Shown here piece after piece: positions 27,983-36,416 of a stretch of 64,000 bases of DNA. The notes under the pieces are model-generated. The model was not told the DNA's origin. It saw only the letters and a program-made list of their open reading frames with translations, and ran no database searches. Made by a program: the position numbers and the translations under genes. Location: positions 1 to 64,000 of the forward strand of contig CAZVJW010000017.1 in assembly GCA_964627535.1 (NCBI GenBank). Reading direction: 5' to 3'. The number at the start of each line of letters is the position of its first letter. Position 1 is the stretch's first letter. Source of the stretch: UBA1447 sp964627535. Lineage in GTDB: Bacteria > Bacillota > Clostridia > Oscillospirales > Acutalibacteraceae.

Positions 27983-28004
27983 CCGATAATACTTTGTGAT
28001 ATGA

Positions 28005-28136
28005 TACTAATTCACGATTAAAAACCTCTAAAAAATCAAGCAAAAGCTTTAATTCATACTATTCGCCATTTTAATGCAGAATAGTATTTTGCGGTTTTAT
28101 GCGAAATTTTAGTTAGGTTTTTATGAGTAATTAGTA
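28005..28136. repeat. ~100-bp MITE-like element A carrying a nested 30-bp element
   Basis: Ends TACTAATTCACG and GTAATTAGTA with TGA on both flanks (28002-28004, 28137-28139). Its length of 132 equals a normal copy plus 30 inserted bases plus a 3-base duplication. It lies 22 bases beyond the second C39-like gene. Confidence 0.92.
28057..28086. repeat. nested 30-bp element
   Basis: A 30-base sequence with inverted ends TACTATTC and GAATAGTA sits inside the host repeat at the same place as the insert at 54612-54641. The left flank is TCA and the right flank TTT, so its target duplication has drifted. Confidence 0.8.
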
Positions 28137-28150
28137 TGATTATACATCAC

Positions 28151-28181
28151 AGCAAGGGGATAAACTCCTCTTGCTTTTTTT
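28151..28181 (+). terminator. intrinsic terminator, plus strand
   Basis: The stem AGCAAGGGGA with TCCTCTTGCT (one mismatch) closes a 5-base loop and is followed by six T. It would stop plus-strand transcription from the C39-like gene before it runs into the convergent pdxR, whose last codon it touches. Confidence 0.75.
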
Positions 28182-29586
28182 ATTGCACCCATACATTTTC
28201 CAGCAATTTCACTGCCGCGTCGATTTTTTCGCGGCTGACGCCAGTGTAGCCTATTACAACCGTACTTTTCGGGCAATCACAAGGTTGAAAACTGTAATAT
28301 TCCGAAAGCCCGTAAACCCTGACGCCGGCAGTTTTGGCTTTTTCTAAAAGCTGTGTTTCGTCCAACCCGTTTTTAATATGCATAAGCAGGTGAAGCCCCG
28401 CATCCTGCCCGAAAATATCAATTATTTCCGCTAATTTGCTGCGTGAAACCGCAGCAATAAAGACATCGCGCTGTTCTTTGTAAGCGTTGCGCATGCGGCT
28501 TAAATGGCGTTCGAAATATCCGCCTTTCATAAATTTTGTTAAAGTGTATTGCTCAAAGTTCGGAACATTACAGGAATAGAACATGAAATTATTACGATAT
28601 ATTTCTAATAATTTCGGCGGTAAAACCATATAGCTGATTCTTAATGACGGTGCAAGACTTTTTGTGAAAGCGTTCATATAAATTACTTTTCCGGATCTGT
28701 CAAGTCCTTTCAAAGCCGGTATTGGCTGCCCGCCAAAGCGAAATTCGCTGTCGTAATCATCCTCCAAAATATATCTGCTGTCGCTTTCGTTTGCCCATTT
28801 AAGCAGAGAAATTCGCCGCCCAACCGGCATAATAATACCCGAAGGGAATTGATGTGACGGGGTAACATGGACAATAGCTGCATTTGTCTCCCGCAGTTTA
28901 TTTACGCTTAGTCCCTGCCCGTCAAGGGGTATGGGCACCGTCATCAAATCGTTGCTGCGAAGAGTTTTAATTATCTTATGGTAACCGGGGTTTTCAACCG
29001 CAAAAACATTGTTTCTCCCCAACAACTGAATAATCAGACACATCATGTATTCAGACCCGGCGCCGATTACTATCTGTTCCGCATCGGCTTTCACTCCGCG
29101 AAAGTTATAGAGATAATCGGCAATTTCTTTGCGCAGCGAATACGCGCCTTGAGGATGAGTAACATTTAACAACTCATCGCGGCTTTCAGCTAAAACCTCC
29201 CGTGCAAGTTTTGCCCATGTGGCAAAAGGAAACAGCTTTGTGTCGACGACATTTGTTTTAAAATCATACTGATAACTTTCTTTTGAAGTATTTTGCTGAA
29301 TGTATACCTGCAGAATGCTTGATGCCGAATGCAGCAGGCTTCTTTCGAAGGGCTGAATAAAATATCCGCATTTTGGAACGGATTTTAAATATCCTTCCGC
29401 TGACAGTTGTGAATATGCTGTTTCAACCGTTACGGTGCTGATTTTCAGGTGAGCCGCAAGTTTTCGTTTGGAAGGCAATTTTTCATTGGCGGGTAGTTTG
29501 CCGTTTTCTATTTCTGTTCTTATAAACCTATACAGCTGCTCATACATCGGGCTCTTTACATCGCTGTTAAAAATTAAAGTTAACAT
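28180..29586 (-). CDS. pdxR: PdxR, MocR-type PLP-dependent regulator of vitamin B6 synthesis
   Basis: A 468-residue regulator. The N-terminus is a GntR winged helix (LPSKRKLAAHLKISTVTVETAY, residues about 38-58). The rest is a class I aminotransferase-like domain that senses pyridoxal 5'-phosphate, with the PLP lysine in FTKSLAPSLR (about residue 313) and DDYDSEFRF near 277. It is transcribed divergently from pdxST, the standard arrangement for PdxR, which activates those genes when PLP is low and represses itself. An inverted repeat in the shared intergenic region is the likely operator. Confidence 0.9.
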   Translation of the reverse strand: MLTLIFNSDVKSPMYEQLYRFIRTEIENGKLPANEKLPSKRKLAAHLKISTVTVETAYSQLSAEGYLKSVPKCGYFIQPFERSLLHSASSILQVYIQQNTSKESYQYDFKTNVVDTKLFPFATWAKLAREVLAESRDELLNVTHPQGAYSLRKEIADYLYNFRGVKADAEQIVIGAGSEYMMCLIIQLLGRNNVFAVENPGYHKIIKTLRSNDLMTVPIPLDGQGLSVNKLRETNAAIVHVTPSHQFPSGIIMPVGRRISLLKWANESDSRYILEDDYDSEFRFGGQPIPALKGLDRSGKVIYMNAFTKSLAPSLRISYMVLPPKLLEIYRNNFMFYSCNVPNFEQYTLTKFMKGGYFERHLSRMRNAYKEQRDVFIAAVSRSKLAEIIDIFGQDAGLHLLMHIKNGLDETQLLEKAKTAGVRVYGLSEYYSFQPCDCPKSTVVIGYTGVSREKIDAAVKLLENVWVQ

Positions 29587-29600
29587 ATTTCCCCCTTAAA

Positions 29601-29646
29601 CTGGCATTACAATATTATTTAAAGCTGGCTATTTACTTAATGCCAG
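29601..29646. promoter_or_regulatory. inverted repeat in the pdxR-pdxS divergent promoter region
   Basis: CTGGCATTA at 29601-29609 and its exact complement TAATGCCAG at 29638-29646 are separated by 28 bases, with a further GCTGGC in between. Placement between divergent pdxR and pdxS fits widely spaced PdxR/MocR operator half-sites. This assignment comes from position and symmetry. Confidence 0.6.
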
Positions 29647-29702
29647 ATTGCCTCATAATGATAGTTACAATTACGACAAAAGTCAATATAGGAGGTTAAT
29701 AA

Positions 29703-30578
29703 ATGGAAAACAGCAGATATGACTTAAACAAAGAACTTGCCCAAATGCTTAAAGGCGGGGTAATTATGGATGTTACCACACCGGAACAAGCGAAAATTGC
29801 TGAGGCGGCAGGAGCCTGCGCTGTGATGGCTTTAGAACGTATTCCGGCCGATATCCGTGCCGCGGGCGGAGTATCCCGTATGAGCGATCCTTCAATGGTG
29901 ATGGGAATTCAACAGGCAGTTTCTATCCCGGTTATGGCGAAAGTGCGTATCGGCCACTTTGTTGAGGCTCAAATTCTTCAGGCTATCGAAATTGATTATA
30001 TTGACGAAAGTGAAGTTCTCTCACCCGCGGATGACAAGTATCATATCGATAAAACAAAATTCAATGTTCCTTTTGTATGCGGGGCAAAAGACTTAGGCGA
30101 GGCTTTAAGACGCATCGGCGAAGGCGCGTCCATGATCAGAACAAAGGGCGAGCCGGGAACAGGTGATGTTGTTCAGGCTGTCCGCCATATGCGAATGATT
30201 AACGGCGAAATGAGCCGCATACAATCTATGCGAAAAGACGAGCTGTACCAGGCGGCAAAAGAATTAGCGGTGTCTTATGAGCTTATCGAATTTGTTCATA
30301 AAAACGGCAAGCTTCCTGTTGTTAATTTTGCAGCCGGCGGTATTGCCACACCTGCCGATGCCGCGCTTATGATGCAGCTCGGTGCCGAGGGTGTTTTCGT
30401 AGGCTCCGGTATATTTAAATCCGGCAATCCGGAAAAAAGAGCGGCAGCCATTGTAAAAGCTGTAACAAATTTCACCGATTTTAAAATGCTGGCAAAAATA
30501 TCCGAGGATTTAGGCGGTGCTATGGTCGGTATCAATGAACAGGAAATCAATCTTTTGATGGCTGAGAGGGGAAAATAA
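29703..30578 (+). CDS. pdxS: pyridoxal 5'-phosphate synthase subunit PdxS
   Basis: A 291-residue TIM-barrel synthase that builds PLP from ribose 5-phosphate, glyceraldehyde 3-phosphate and ammonia. Typical stretches are GVIMDVTTPEQAKIAE, ALERIPADIRAAGGVSRMSD, PVMAKVRIGHFVEAQ, IDYIDESEVLSPAD and GEPGTGDVVQAVRH. The catalytic lysines lie in MAKVR and in the first barrel strand regions. Length is normal. AGGAGG is placed eight bases before ATG 29703. pdxT follows after five bases, forming the two-subunit complex. Confidence 0.97.
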   Translation: MENSRYDLNKELAQMLKGGVIMDVTTPEQAKIAEAAGACAVMALERIPADIRAAGGVSRMSDPSMVMGIQQAVSIPVMAKVRIGHFVEAQILQAIEIDYIDESEVLSPADDKYHIDKTKFNVPFVCGAKDLGEALRRIGEGASMIRTKGEPGTGDVVQAVRHMRMINGEMSRIQSMRKDELYQAAKELAVSYELIEFVHKNGKLPVVNFAAGGIATPADAALMMQLGAEGVFVGSGIFKSGNPEKRAAAIVKAVTNFTDFKMLAKISEDLGGAMVGINEQEINLLMAERGK

Positions 30579-30583
30579 CAGCT

Positions 30584-31165
30584 ATGAGGATAGGTATTCT
30601 TGCCGTCCAGGGGGCATTCGCTGAACATGAAATAATGCTTGACCGATTGGGCGCGGAGCATTTCCAAATCAGACAAAAAAGAGATTTGGAGCAGCCCTTT
30701 GACGGTCTGATTCTGCCCGGGGGCGAAAGTACCGTTATGAGTAAATTGCTGAGAGATTTGGACTTGTTTGAACCGCTGAAAAGTCTGATTAAGTCCGGAT
30801 TTCCGGTTTTCGGCACCTGCGCCGGTTTGATTTTGCTGGCGGAAAAAGTTTCGAATGATGACAGAAAATGCTTCGGTACCATGGCACTGACCGCCAAACG
30901 CAACGCTTACGGCAGACAGCTGGGCAGTTTTAAAACAAATTCGGATTTTCAAGGGATTGGAAATATTCCGATGGTTTTTATCCGCGCGCCATACATTGAA
31001 GAAGTTATGGGGAATACAAGGATACTTTCGGTAGTGGATGAGCATATTGTAGCCGCCAGACAGGGGAATCAATTGGCAACCGCATTTCATCCGGAACTGA
31101 CAACCGATGTTTCTGTCCACAGGTATTTTACCGAAATGATAAAGCAATATAAAAAAGCGGGTTAA
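30584..31165 (+). CDS. pdxT: pyridoxal 5'-phosphate synthase glutaminase subunit PdxT
   Basis: A 193-residue class I glutamine amidotransferase that supplies ammonia to PdxS. Signatures are LPGGESTVMSKLL near residue 46, the nucleophile in GTCAGLILLA (Cys about 79) and the His-x-Glu pair in AFHPELT near 170. The gene directly follows pdxS and ends before a good terminator, so pdxST is a two-gene operon under divergent PdxR. Confidence 0.97.
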   Translation: MRIGILAVQGAFAEHEIMLDRLGAEHFQIRQKRDLEQPFDGLILPGGESTVMSKLLRDLDLFEPLKSLIKSGFPVFGTCAGLILLAEKVSNDDRKCFGTMALTAKRNAYGRQLGSFKTNSDFQGIGNIPMVFIRAPYIEEVMGNTRILSVVDEHIVAARQGNQLATAFHPELTTDVSVHRYFTEMIKQYKKAG

Positions 31166-31186
31166 CGGGAATATAATATATAATAC

Positions 31187-31226
31187 AAAAAGCGAGGCGG
31201 GTTATAAAACCGTTCCCCGCTTTTTA
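31187..31226 (+). terminator. intrinsic terminator of pdxST
   Basis: AAAAAGCG(A)GG pairs with CC(C)CGCTTTTT around an internal loop, ending in a T run and an AT-rich tail, 22 bases after the pdxT stop. Confidence 0.75.
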
Positions 31227-31296
31227 ATATTTTTTCCGATATAAGAAAGGCGTTCATCTCCTAAAAAAACAAATATACACTAAGCGACCTATTTGC

Positions 31297-31325
31297 TTGA
31301 CACTATATCGTGTAAATAGTAGAAT
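31297..31325 (+). promoter_or_regulatory. sigma-70 type promoter of the ribokinase gene
   Basis: TTGACA at 31297-31302 and TAGAAT at 31320-31325 are 17 bases apart, a near-consensus promoter. A partly symmetric ACACTATATCGTGT overlaps the -35 box and spacer and could be an operator. The leader to the start codon is about 130 bases. Confidence 0.75.
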
Positions 31326-31457
31326 AAATCAAAGAAAATATAAGCATAAGCATTAGATCATTTGAATTGAAATTGATTGCATGTGATACTATATTGATTT
31401 GTTATAACGGCAAATGTTTTGAGTGGGAGACAACAAACAAAAAGAAGGTGTGATCGG

Positions 31458-32381
31458 TTGCACAGGATTACTGTTGTCGGAAGTTTAAATACAGATATTG
31501 TTATTCATACACCGAGAATACCCGATTTGGGCGAAACAATTTTAGGCAGCGGTTTCTTCACAGCCCCCGGCGGAAAGGGCGCGAACCAGGCGGTCGCCGC
31601 GGCAAAGCTTGGCGGCAATGTTTCAATGGTTGGCTGTGTCGGAAATGACATATTCGGTAAAGAACTGATTCAAAACCTTTCCACGAACAATGTGAACATT
31701 GAAAACATAAAGACTATTGACCGGATTTTGACCGGCACAGCCATGATAACGGTTAAAAACGGGGATAATTTTATTATTGTTGACCCCGGTGCGAATTCCA
31801 AATTGACCCCGGTTATGATTGATAATATTGAAGACCTGATTAGGGGCAGTTTTATGGTTGTCATTCAGCTTGAAATCCCTTTAAAAACTGCCGAAAGAGC
31901 GATTTGCTTGGCAAAAAAACATGGCGTGAAGGTTTTATTGAACCCTGCACCGGCAAGAATTCTTTCCGACGATCTGCTTGCGAAAATCGATATCATTACA
32001 CCAAACGAAAAAGAGTGCGAGCGATTAACCGGGCTGCCTGTTAATAGCGTTGACGAAGCAAAAACCGCAGTGCTTTTTCTTAGGGAAAAGGGGATCCCCC
32101 AAGTCATCGTTACCATGGGTTCCGCGGGTATTGTTTACAACAGCGGGAATGAAATTTTGCACAAATCCGCGCATGATGTTACAGCGGTTGATACCACGGC
32201 GGCAGGGGATTGCTTTTCGGGCGCTTTAGCAGTTGTGTTTTCGGAAGGCAAAAGTATAGAAGACGCGGTAGATTTCGCGAATATCGCCGGCGCATTGACG
32301 GTTACAAAAAAAGGCGCGCAGATGTCACTGCCGTCAAAAAAAGATGTTGATGCTTTCTTAAAAAAGCATATAAATGAGTAA
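31458..32381 (+). CDS. rbsK: ribokinase
   Basis: A 307-residue PfkB-family sugar kinase. It has an N-terminal VVGSLNTDIVI strand, the substrate motif APGGKGANQAVAAAKLG near residue 29, a catalytic AAGDCFSGAL with the base Asp near 247, and NPAPA and TPNEKEC in between, all matching ribokinase rather than fructokinase. It makes ribose 5-phosphate from ribose, which also feeds the PdxS reaction, although co-regulation is not shown. The start is TTG 31458, nine bases after AAGAAGGTG. The stop codon TAA doubles as the target site of a mobile repeat. Confidence 0.88.
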   Translation: MHRITVVGSLNTDIVIHTPRIPDLGETILGSGFFTAPGGKGANQAVAAAKLGGNVSMVGCVGNDIFGKELIQNLSTNNVNIENIKTIDRILTGTAMITVKNGDNFIIVDPGANSKLTPVMIDNIEDLIRGSFMVVIQLEIPLKTAERAICLAKKHGVKVLLNPAPARILSDDLLAKIDIITPNEKECERLTGLPVNSVDEAKTAVLFLREKGIPQVIVTMGSAGIVYNSGNEILHKSAHDVTAVDTTAAGDCFSGALAVVFSEGKSIEDAVDFANIAGALTVTKKGAQMSLPSKKDVDAFLKKHINE

Positions 32382-32481
32382 TACTAATTCACGATAAAAA
32401 ACCTCTAAAAAAATCAAGCAAAAGCTTTGATTTATGCGGTTTATACGGATTTTTAAGTTAGGTTTTTATGAGTGATCAGTA
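32382..32481. repeat. ~100-bp MITE-like element, variant A, at a stop codon
   Basis: Begins TACTAATTCACG and ends GATCAGTA. It is flanked by TAA on both sides; the left TAA (32379-32381) is the ribokinase stop codon. The interior has no insert and shows the empty site (GATTTATGCGG) for the nested 30-bp element. Confidence 0.93.
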
Positions 32482-32500
32482 TAAGATGATTGGGTCTAAA

Positions 32501-32523
32501 ATTTTAATAATTATTAAAATATA
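32501..32523 (+). promoter_or_regulatory. perfect 20-bp AT palindrome next to a -10 box
   Basis: ATTTTAATAATTATTAAAAT at 32501-32520 is its own reverse complement. TATAAT follows at 32518-32523 and would serve as -10 box for the GTG-started lipoprotein gene 22 bases later. The palindrome may be an operator or simply AT-rich symmetry. Confidence 0.45.
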
Positions 32524-32544
32524 ATACGATTGGGAGGGCTTGTT

Positions 32545-33174
32545 GTGAAAAAAGGCAGATTTTTTCTGTCTATGATTCTGGCGGCGATTGTTATAGTTTC
32601 TGCATTTTCAGGCTGTTCGCTGAATTCCGATAAAAATGTTGCAACAGAAAGCACAGCAACCACAATAACCGCATCAACGACCGCTGCCGCAACCACAGCA
32701 GTAATAACTACATCGCCGGTGACTCAGCAAACTGCCACAACCGCAGTGACAACTGCTGCAGTTACATACCAAAACACCCGGTATGGTTTCAGCTTTAACT
32801 TGCCGGACAGTTGGAAAGGTTATTCGATTGCAACCGACAAATGGGAAGGTGTCAGTTTGTTGACTTCAACAAGCGGAAATATCACGGAAACCGGCCCGAT
32901 CATTAACATCAGGCATCCCCTTTGGACATCCGTTAATCCGCGGCAGGATATTCCGGTTATGGTGTTTACCCTCGCTCAGTGGGCTTCATTGCAGAAGGAA
33001 GAATTCAATGTCGGCGCGGCGCCGATACCCCCAAGCGAACTGGGCAGAAACACCAACTATGTCTTTGCGCTTCCGGCACGTTATAATTTCGCATTTTTAA
33101 CGGGATTTGAAGAGGTTGAGACTATTCTAGCCGGCAATTCTCTTCAGCCAAATGAAGATATCACTCCGGTATAA
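32545..33174 (+). CDS. lipoprotein with Thr/Ala-rich linker, unknown domain
   Basis: A 209-residue lipoprotein. The signal sequence ends in the lipobox FSGC (Cys about 24). A low-complexity Thr/Ala stretch of about 45 residues follows, then a globular domain of about 130 residues beginning YQNTRYGFSFNLPDSWKG, a pattern common to small PsbP/DUF1795-like surface proteins. GTG 32545 is preceded by GGGAGG. Function is unknown. The leader-linker-domain plan recurs in the barnase lipoprotein at 35730. Confidence 0.75.
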   Translation: MKKGRFFLSMILAAIVIVSAFSGCSLNSDKNVATESTATTITASTTAAATTAVITTSPVTQQTATTAVTTAAVTYQNTRYGFSFNLPDSWKGYSIATDKWEGVSLLTSTSGNITETGPIINIRHPLWTSVNPRQDIPVMVFTLAQWASLQKEEFNVGAAPIPPSELGRNTNYVFALPARYNFAFLTGFEEVETILAGNSLQPNEDITPV

Positions 33175-33226
33175 TAATAAAAATTTAAACAGGCAAATAA
33201 TAAGTAACGAATGTGAGGAAACAAAA

Positions 33227-35389
33227 ATGGCAAAAAGAGACTACCAAGGCAAATCCGTGGAGATGAAGGAAACACTTCAGCGCCTTGCTATAAGGCAAAA
33301 ACGTGAAGATAACCCCGAAACCGTCGAACTTTTAGCAAGTATACCTAAAACCAAATTGAATGCCGGGCAAGCAAAGCGCCTGCCGGATTTCTTAACGCCG
33401 GAAATGATTACCTGCGTTTTCGAGGATGACAAAGATGTTCTTTGGCTTGGCACCAACGAAGGGTTGTGGCGTATCAACGAAAAAGAGCCCGAGCCGCTTG
33501 ACAGGATTCAATGCTTCAGAGCTGCGTCCTATATGCTGGATAACGAGGTGGAGGCGGTTGACGGCGACGGCGACAACGGAGTTTATGTGCTCACTAAAAC
33601 AAGCGTGTCGCACATCGCGATGAAGCTGATGTCCGCCAAGGAAAAGGCTGTTTTCCTTTCGGAAGTTGACCGCAAATATGTGCAGCGCAGAGGCATGCTC
33701 AGCGGCGCGCGCTGGGATAAAAAGAATAACCGCTGGGTTGGCAGAGAATCGGACAACGACGGGCTTTGGACATCCCTGGTCGCCATGGGCGACATCTGCC
33801 GTTACGCTGTGCTTCGCGACGATCCGGCATCTTCAAAAGAAGAAATCGCAACTGCGAGAGAAGTCGCCACCCGCTGGACGGAAGCAATCCTGCTTCTCGC
33901 TTATATTCCGAGCTGGAAGGGCGAGGTTGCCTCCTTTGTCCGCTATAATCAGCCCGGGACCAACAGAGCAAGCAAAGAATTCCTGCTGGAGGGCAGGGAA
34001 TATAAAATCAATATGCCCGAAACCGGACCGGTCGGATATAAGGTATCAAAGGTCGGCCCGGCCAATCCGGCGGATTGGGCAACCGAGGGGATGCCCGAAA
34101 TCGTCTTCCGCAATGTGGAAGGCTATATCGCGCGATCTTACCATGTCAACGACCCGGAGAATGACCCGGTTCCGTTCGGCGACGGTGTGTTTTTCCGCAA
34201 AAAGTTAAATCCGGACGGGAAACTGGTTTCTGTACGCATACCGTCAGAATCTGATAAGGGGGATGACCTTCCTCCTCTGTTGACAATTGACAGCTCAAAG
34301 GAAATCCCGGAAAGATTAAGAAAACTTTACACAGACGAAGTCAACCCGAAAACCGGCAAACATTGGGGCGACGATGATATTATCTATAAATGCGACACTT
34401 CGAATGACGAACTCGTTGGTCATTACGCAATTTGGCACCTCGCCTATGATATTTTAGGTCCTGAAGACCCGGAACTTGCCGAAATCATCAAAACCATTAC
34501 CCAAAGGCATGCAAAGCATTTTACAAACAACAACTATTGCCACACCGACGCGGGCGGTCAGCCGACATCATGGGCGAGAATGAACCGCGAATATTATGTC
34601 AACGAGTACAGCGACGGTTTCCCCGACGCACCGCTCGGCTTGTCCATATTATTGCAGCTTTACAAGGTTGCCCACCATATCACCGGCGATGAGCAGTGGA
34701 ACAAAGAGTACCGCAAACTTGCTCTCGATGAACCCTACCGCTATGCCGATTTGCTCCGGGAGCACTTTGAGCGTTACCGCATCATCGCGAAAGACCTTGT
34801 TGAGGATGAGGATAACGACGAGGAGATATTCAACCGCGTTGTGAAAATTATGAACTATTCCGATGTCCGCATGGCTGCGATTTCTTATTACACCCTCACA
34901 CAGCTTGAAACGGACCCTGTTTTGATGGAAAAATACAGGCAGGGCGCGGACTCCTGGTGGGAGCTGGAAAAATACGCGCGGGACATTGAATGGTCGCTGA
35001 TGTACCAGGTTATCAACAACGACAAAGAGCAGTATGACGCCTTCGGACGCTCCTGCATTGATATGCTCAAGTGGCAGATCAACCGCTACCCTGTTAACTC
35101 ACGCGAGTTCTATACCGACAACTCCTCACGCCCGGATATGGTCGAGGATGAAGGCTACATGTTTTATAAAGACGGAAAAACTCCCTATGCCGTAGCGATG
35201 GACGAAAGAGGCAGCACGGGCGCTAATTTCTTCCAGGCAAAGCAGGGACATATGGGCAGACACCTCACGGAATCCTACAACATGATTATGCCATACTGGC
35301 TTGCCAGGTATAACAAGCTGATTGACGAAAAAGGCAAGGACAGCGGTATGCCTTTTGAGGATATCTTCAAAGTACTTGACCAGGATTAA
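33227..35389 (+). CDS. propeller-repeat / alpha-alpha toroid protein, unknown function
   Basis: A 720-residue protein with no signal peptide. Residues about 50-130 contain a segment (DVLWLGTNEGLWRI) like the two-component-regulator propeller repeat. The rest is helical with aromatic and acidic motifs (SDNDGLWTSLVAMGDICRYA, DELVGHYAIWHLAYDIL, CHTDAGGQPTSWARMN, YNMIMPYWLARY), resembling an (alpha/alpha)6 barrel of the glycosidase kind. It could act on an imported glycan, but I know no characterised relative. GAGGAAAC precedes ATG 33227 and a strong terminator follows, so it may be monocistronic or pair with the upstream lipoprotein. Confidence 0.6.
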   Translation: MAKRDYQGKSVEMKETLQRLAIRQKREDNPETVELLASIPKTKLNAGQAKRLPDFLTPEMITCVFEDDKDVLWLGTNEGLWRINEKEPEPLDRIQCFRAASYMLDNEVEAVDGDGDNGVYVLTKTSVSHIAMKLMSAKEKAVFLSEVDRKYVQRRGMLSGARWDKKNNRWVGRESDNDGLWTSLVAMGDICRYAVLRDDPASSKEEIATAREVATRWTEAILLLAYIPSWKGEVASFVRYNQPGTNRASKEFLLEGREYKINMPETGPVGYKVSKVGPANPADWATEGMPEIVFRNVEGYIARSYHVNDPENDPVPFGDGVFFRKKLNPDGKLVSVRIPSESDKGDDLPPLLTIDSSKEIPERLRKLYTDEVNPKTGKHWGDDDIIYKCDTSNDELVGHYAIWHLAYDILGPEDPELAEIIKTITQRHAKHFTNNNYCHTDAGGQPTSWARMNREYYVNEYSDGFPDAPLGLSILLQLYKVAHHITGDEQWNKEYRKLALDEPYRYADLLREHFERYRIIAKDLVEDEDNDEEIFNRVVKIMNYSDVRMAAISYYTLTQLETDPVLMEKYRQGADSWWELEKYARDIEWSLMYQVINNDKEQYDAFGRSCIDMLKWQINRYPVNSREFYTDNSSRPDMVEDEGYMFYKDGKTPYAVAMDERGSTGANFFQAKQGHMGRHLTESYNMIMPYWLARYNKLIDEKGKDSGMPFEDIFKVLDQD

Positions 35390-35415
35390 CTTTCGCAATT
35401 TACAAAACTTAATGC

Positions 35416-35460
35416 AAAAAGCCGCAGGCCGTGTGTAAAAACAGCCTGCGGACTTTTTAT
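35416..35460 (+). terminator. intrinsic terminator after the propeller/toroid gene
   Basis: AAAAAGCCGCAGGC pairs with GCCTGCGG(A)CTTTTT around a 14-base loop; the T run continues into ATTTG. Confidence 0.88.
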
Positions 35461-35518
35461 TTGCAGCAGCCTTTCAAATTGATTGACAAAGCAAAAAAGG
35501 TTGGATACAATAACATAA

Positions 35519-35674
35519 TACTAACCACCGATAAAACGCATTGAACCTTTGCGATCTTTTTTGCGCCGTACTGCGTTGTCCTCCTTGCCTTGCGACAGCA
35601 AAGCATCGTCGTCCGCCTTGTACAGCACAAAAAATCATCGCAAATCTAACAACGCTTTTCATCGCTGATTAGTA
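35519..35674. repeat. 156-bp MITE-like element (class 2)
   Basis: Ends TACTAACCACCGAT and ATCGCTGATTAGTA. It is flanked by TAA at 35516-35518 and 35675-35677. It is nearly identical to the element at 40567-40722 and shares its right end with bases 1-51. No coding capacity. It sits 55 bases before the barnase gene. Confidence 0.93.
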
Positions 35675-35729
35675 TAAAAGAAAAAATCGGCAACGGCAAC
35701 AAATATTAACCAATAAGAAGGAATGCATT

Positions 35730-36404
35730 ATGAAGAAATTTATAGCATTGTCTGTATCTTTGCTGATCTTTGTCAGCGTATTTTCCGGATGTAAATTCAA
35801 CATCTCCGACCTGATAAAAACAACTCCTATCACAACCGCTGCCGAAAGCATAACTGCGGCGCAAAACGGGCCGGCAACTACTGCCGAAGCCGGGCAGACA
35901 TCGGCAATGTCTTCACAAGCAACCGCAAACACCACACAAGCGATAACCGCAAACACCACACAAGCAATAACCGCAAACACCACACAAGCAACAACCGCCA
36001 ATACTATACAAACAACAACGAAACCTGTGCAAACCACAGCCAAACCGGGCATACAGCCGAATGGCGCATATACCACAAAAGAAGATGTTTCTTTATATAT
36101 TCATACCTACAAAAAGCTGCCGGGTAATTTTATCACAAAAGAGCAGGCAAGAGCGCTCAAATGGCCGGGCGGAGATCTTGAACCTTATGCGCCCGGCAAA
36201 TGTATCGGCGGGGATTATTTTGGTAATTATCCGGATGATAACGATATCAAACCGTTTCCAGAAGCAAGCGGCCGCAAGTTTTTTGAATGTGACATTGATA
36301 CCTTGGGTGCAGATGACAGAGGCCCGAAACGTTTGGTGTACTCCAATGACGGCCTTATTTACTACACCCCGGACCATTATGAAAGCTTCATTCAGTTATA
36401 TTAA
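35730..36404 (+). CDS. lipoprotein barnase-family ribonuclease
   Basis: A 224-residue exported ribonuclease. The signal sequence ends in the lipobox FSGC (Cys about 21). A Thr/Ala-rich linker (about 30-108) partly built from 24-base repeats leads to a complete barnase domain. Matching stretches are YIHTYKKLPGNFITKEQA, APGKCIGGDYF, a catalytic Glu in FFECDID (about 186), Arg in GPKRLVYS (about 201) and His in YTPDHYES (about 216), with spacing close to barnase 73/87/102. It cleaves RNA. Free barnase is normally secreted, whereas this one would be anchored to the membrane. The next gene encodes the inhibitor. Confidence 0.92.
   Translation: MKKFIALSVSLLIFVSVFSGCKFNISDLIKTTPITTAAESITAAQNGPATTAEAGQTSAMSSQATANTTQAITANTTQAITANTTQATTANTIQTTTKPVQTTAKPGIQPNGAYTTKEDVSLYIHTYKKLPGNFITKEQARALKWPGGDLEPYAPGKCIGGDYFGNYPDDNDIKPFPEASGRKFFECDIDTLGADDRGPKRLVYSNDGLIYYTPDHYESFIQLY
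35921..35999 (+). repeat. 24-bp tandem repeat in the barnase linker
   Basis: AACCGCAAACACCACACAAGC starts at 35921, 35945 and 35969, with a partial copy at 35993, giving a 24-base period (eight codons, TANTTQAI). Unit loss or gain would change linker length in frame. Confidence 0.85.
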
Positions 36405-36416
36405 AAGTGAGCAGAA

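Noticed and set aside
30296..31147. Long minus-strand reading frame (283 codons) opposite pdxS/pdxT
   Set aside because: It lies antisense to two certain genes, has no ribosome site or recognisable domain, and is a by-product of their codon use.
35921..35999. Regular 24-base repeats considered as a CRISPR array
   Set aside because: The units are contiguous without spacers, keep the reading frame and encode a low-complexity linker.
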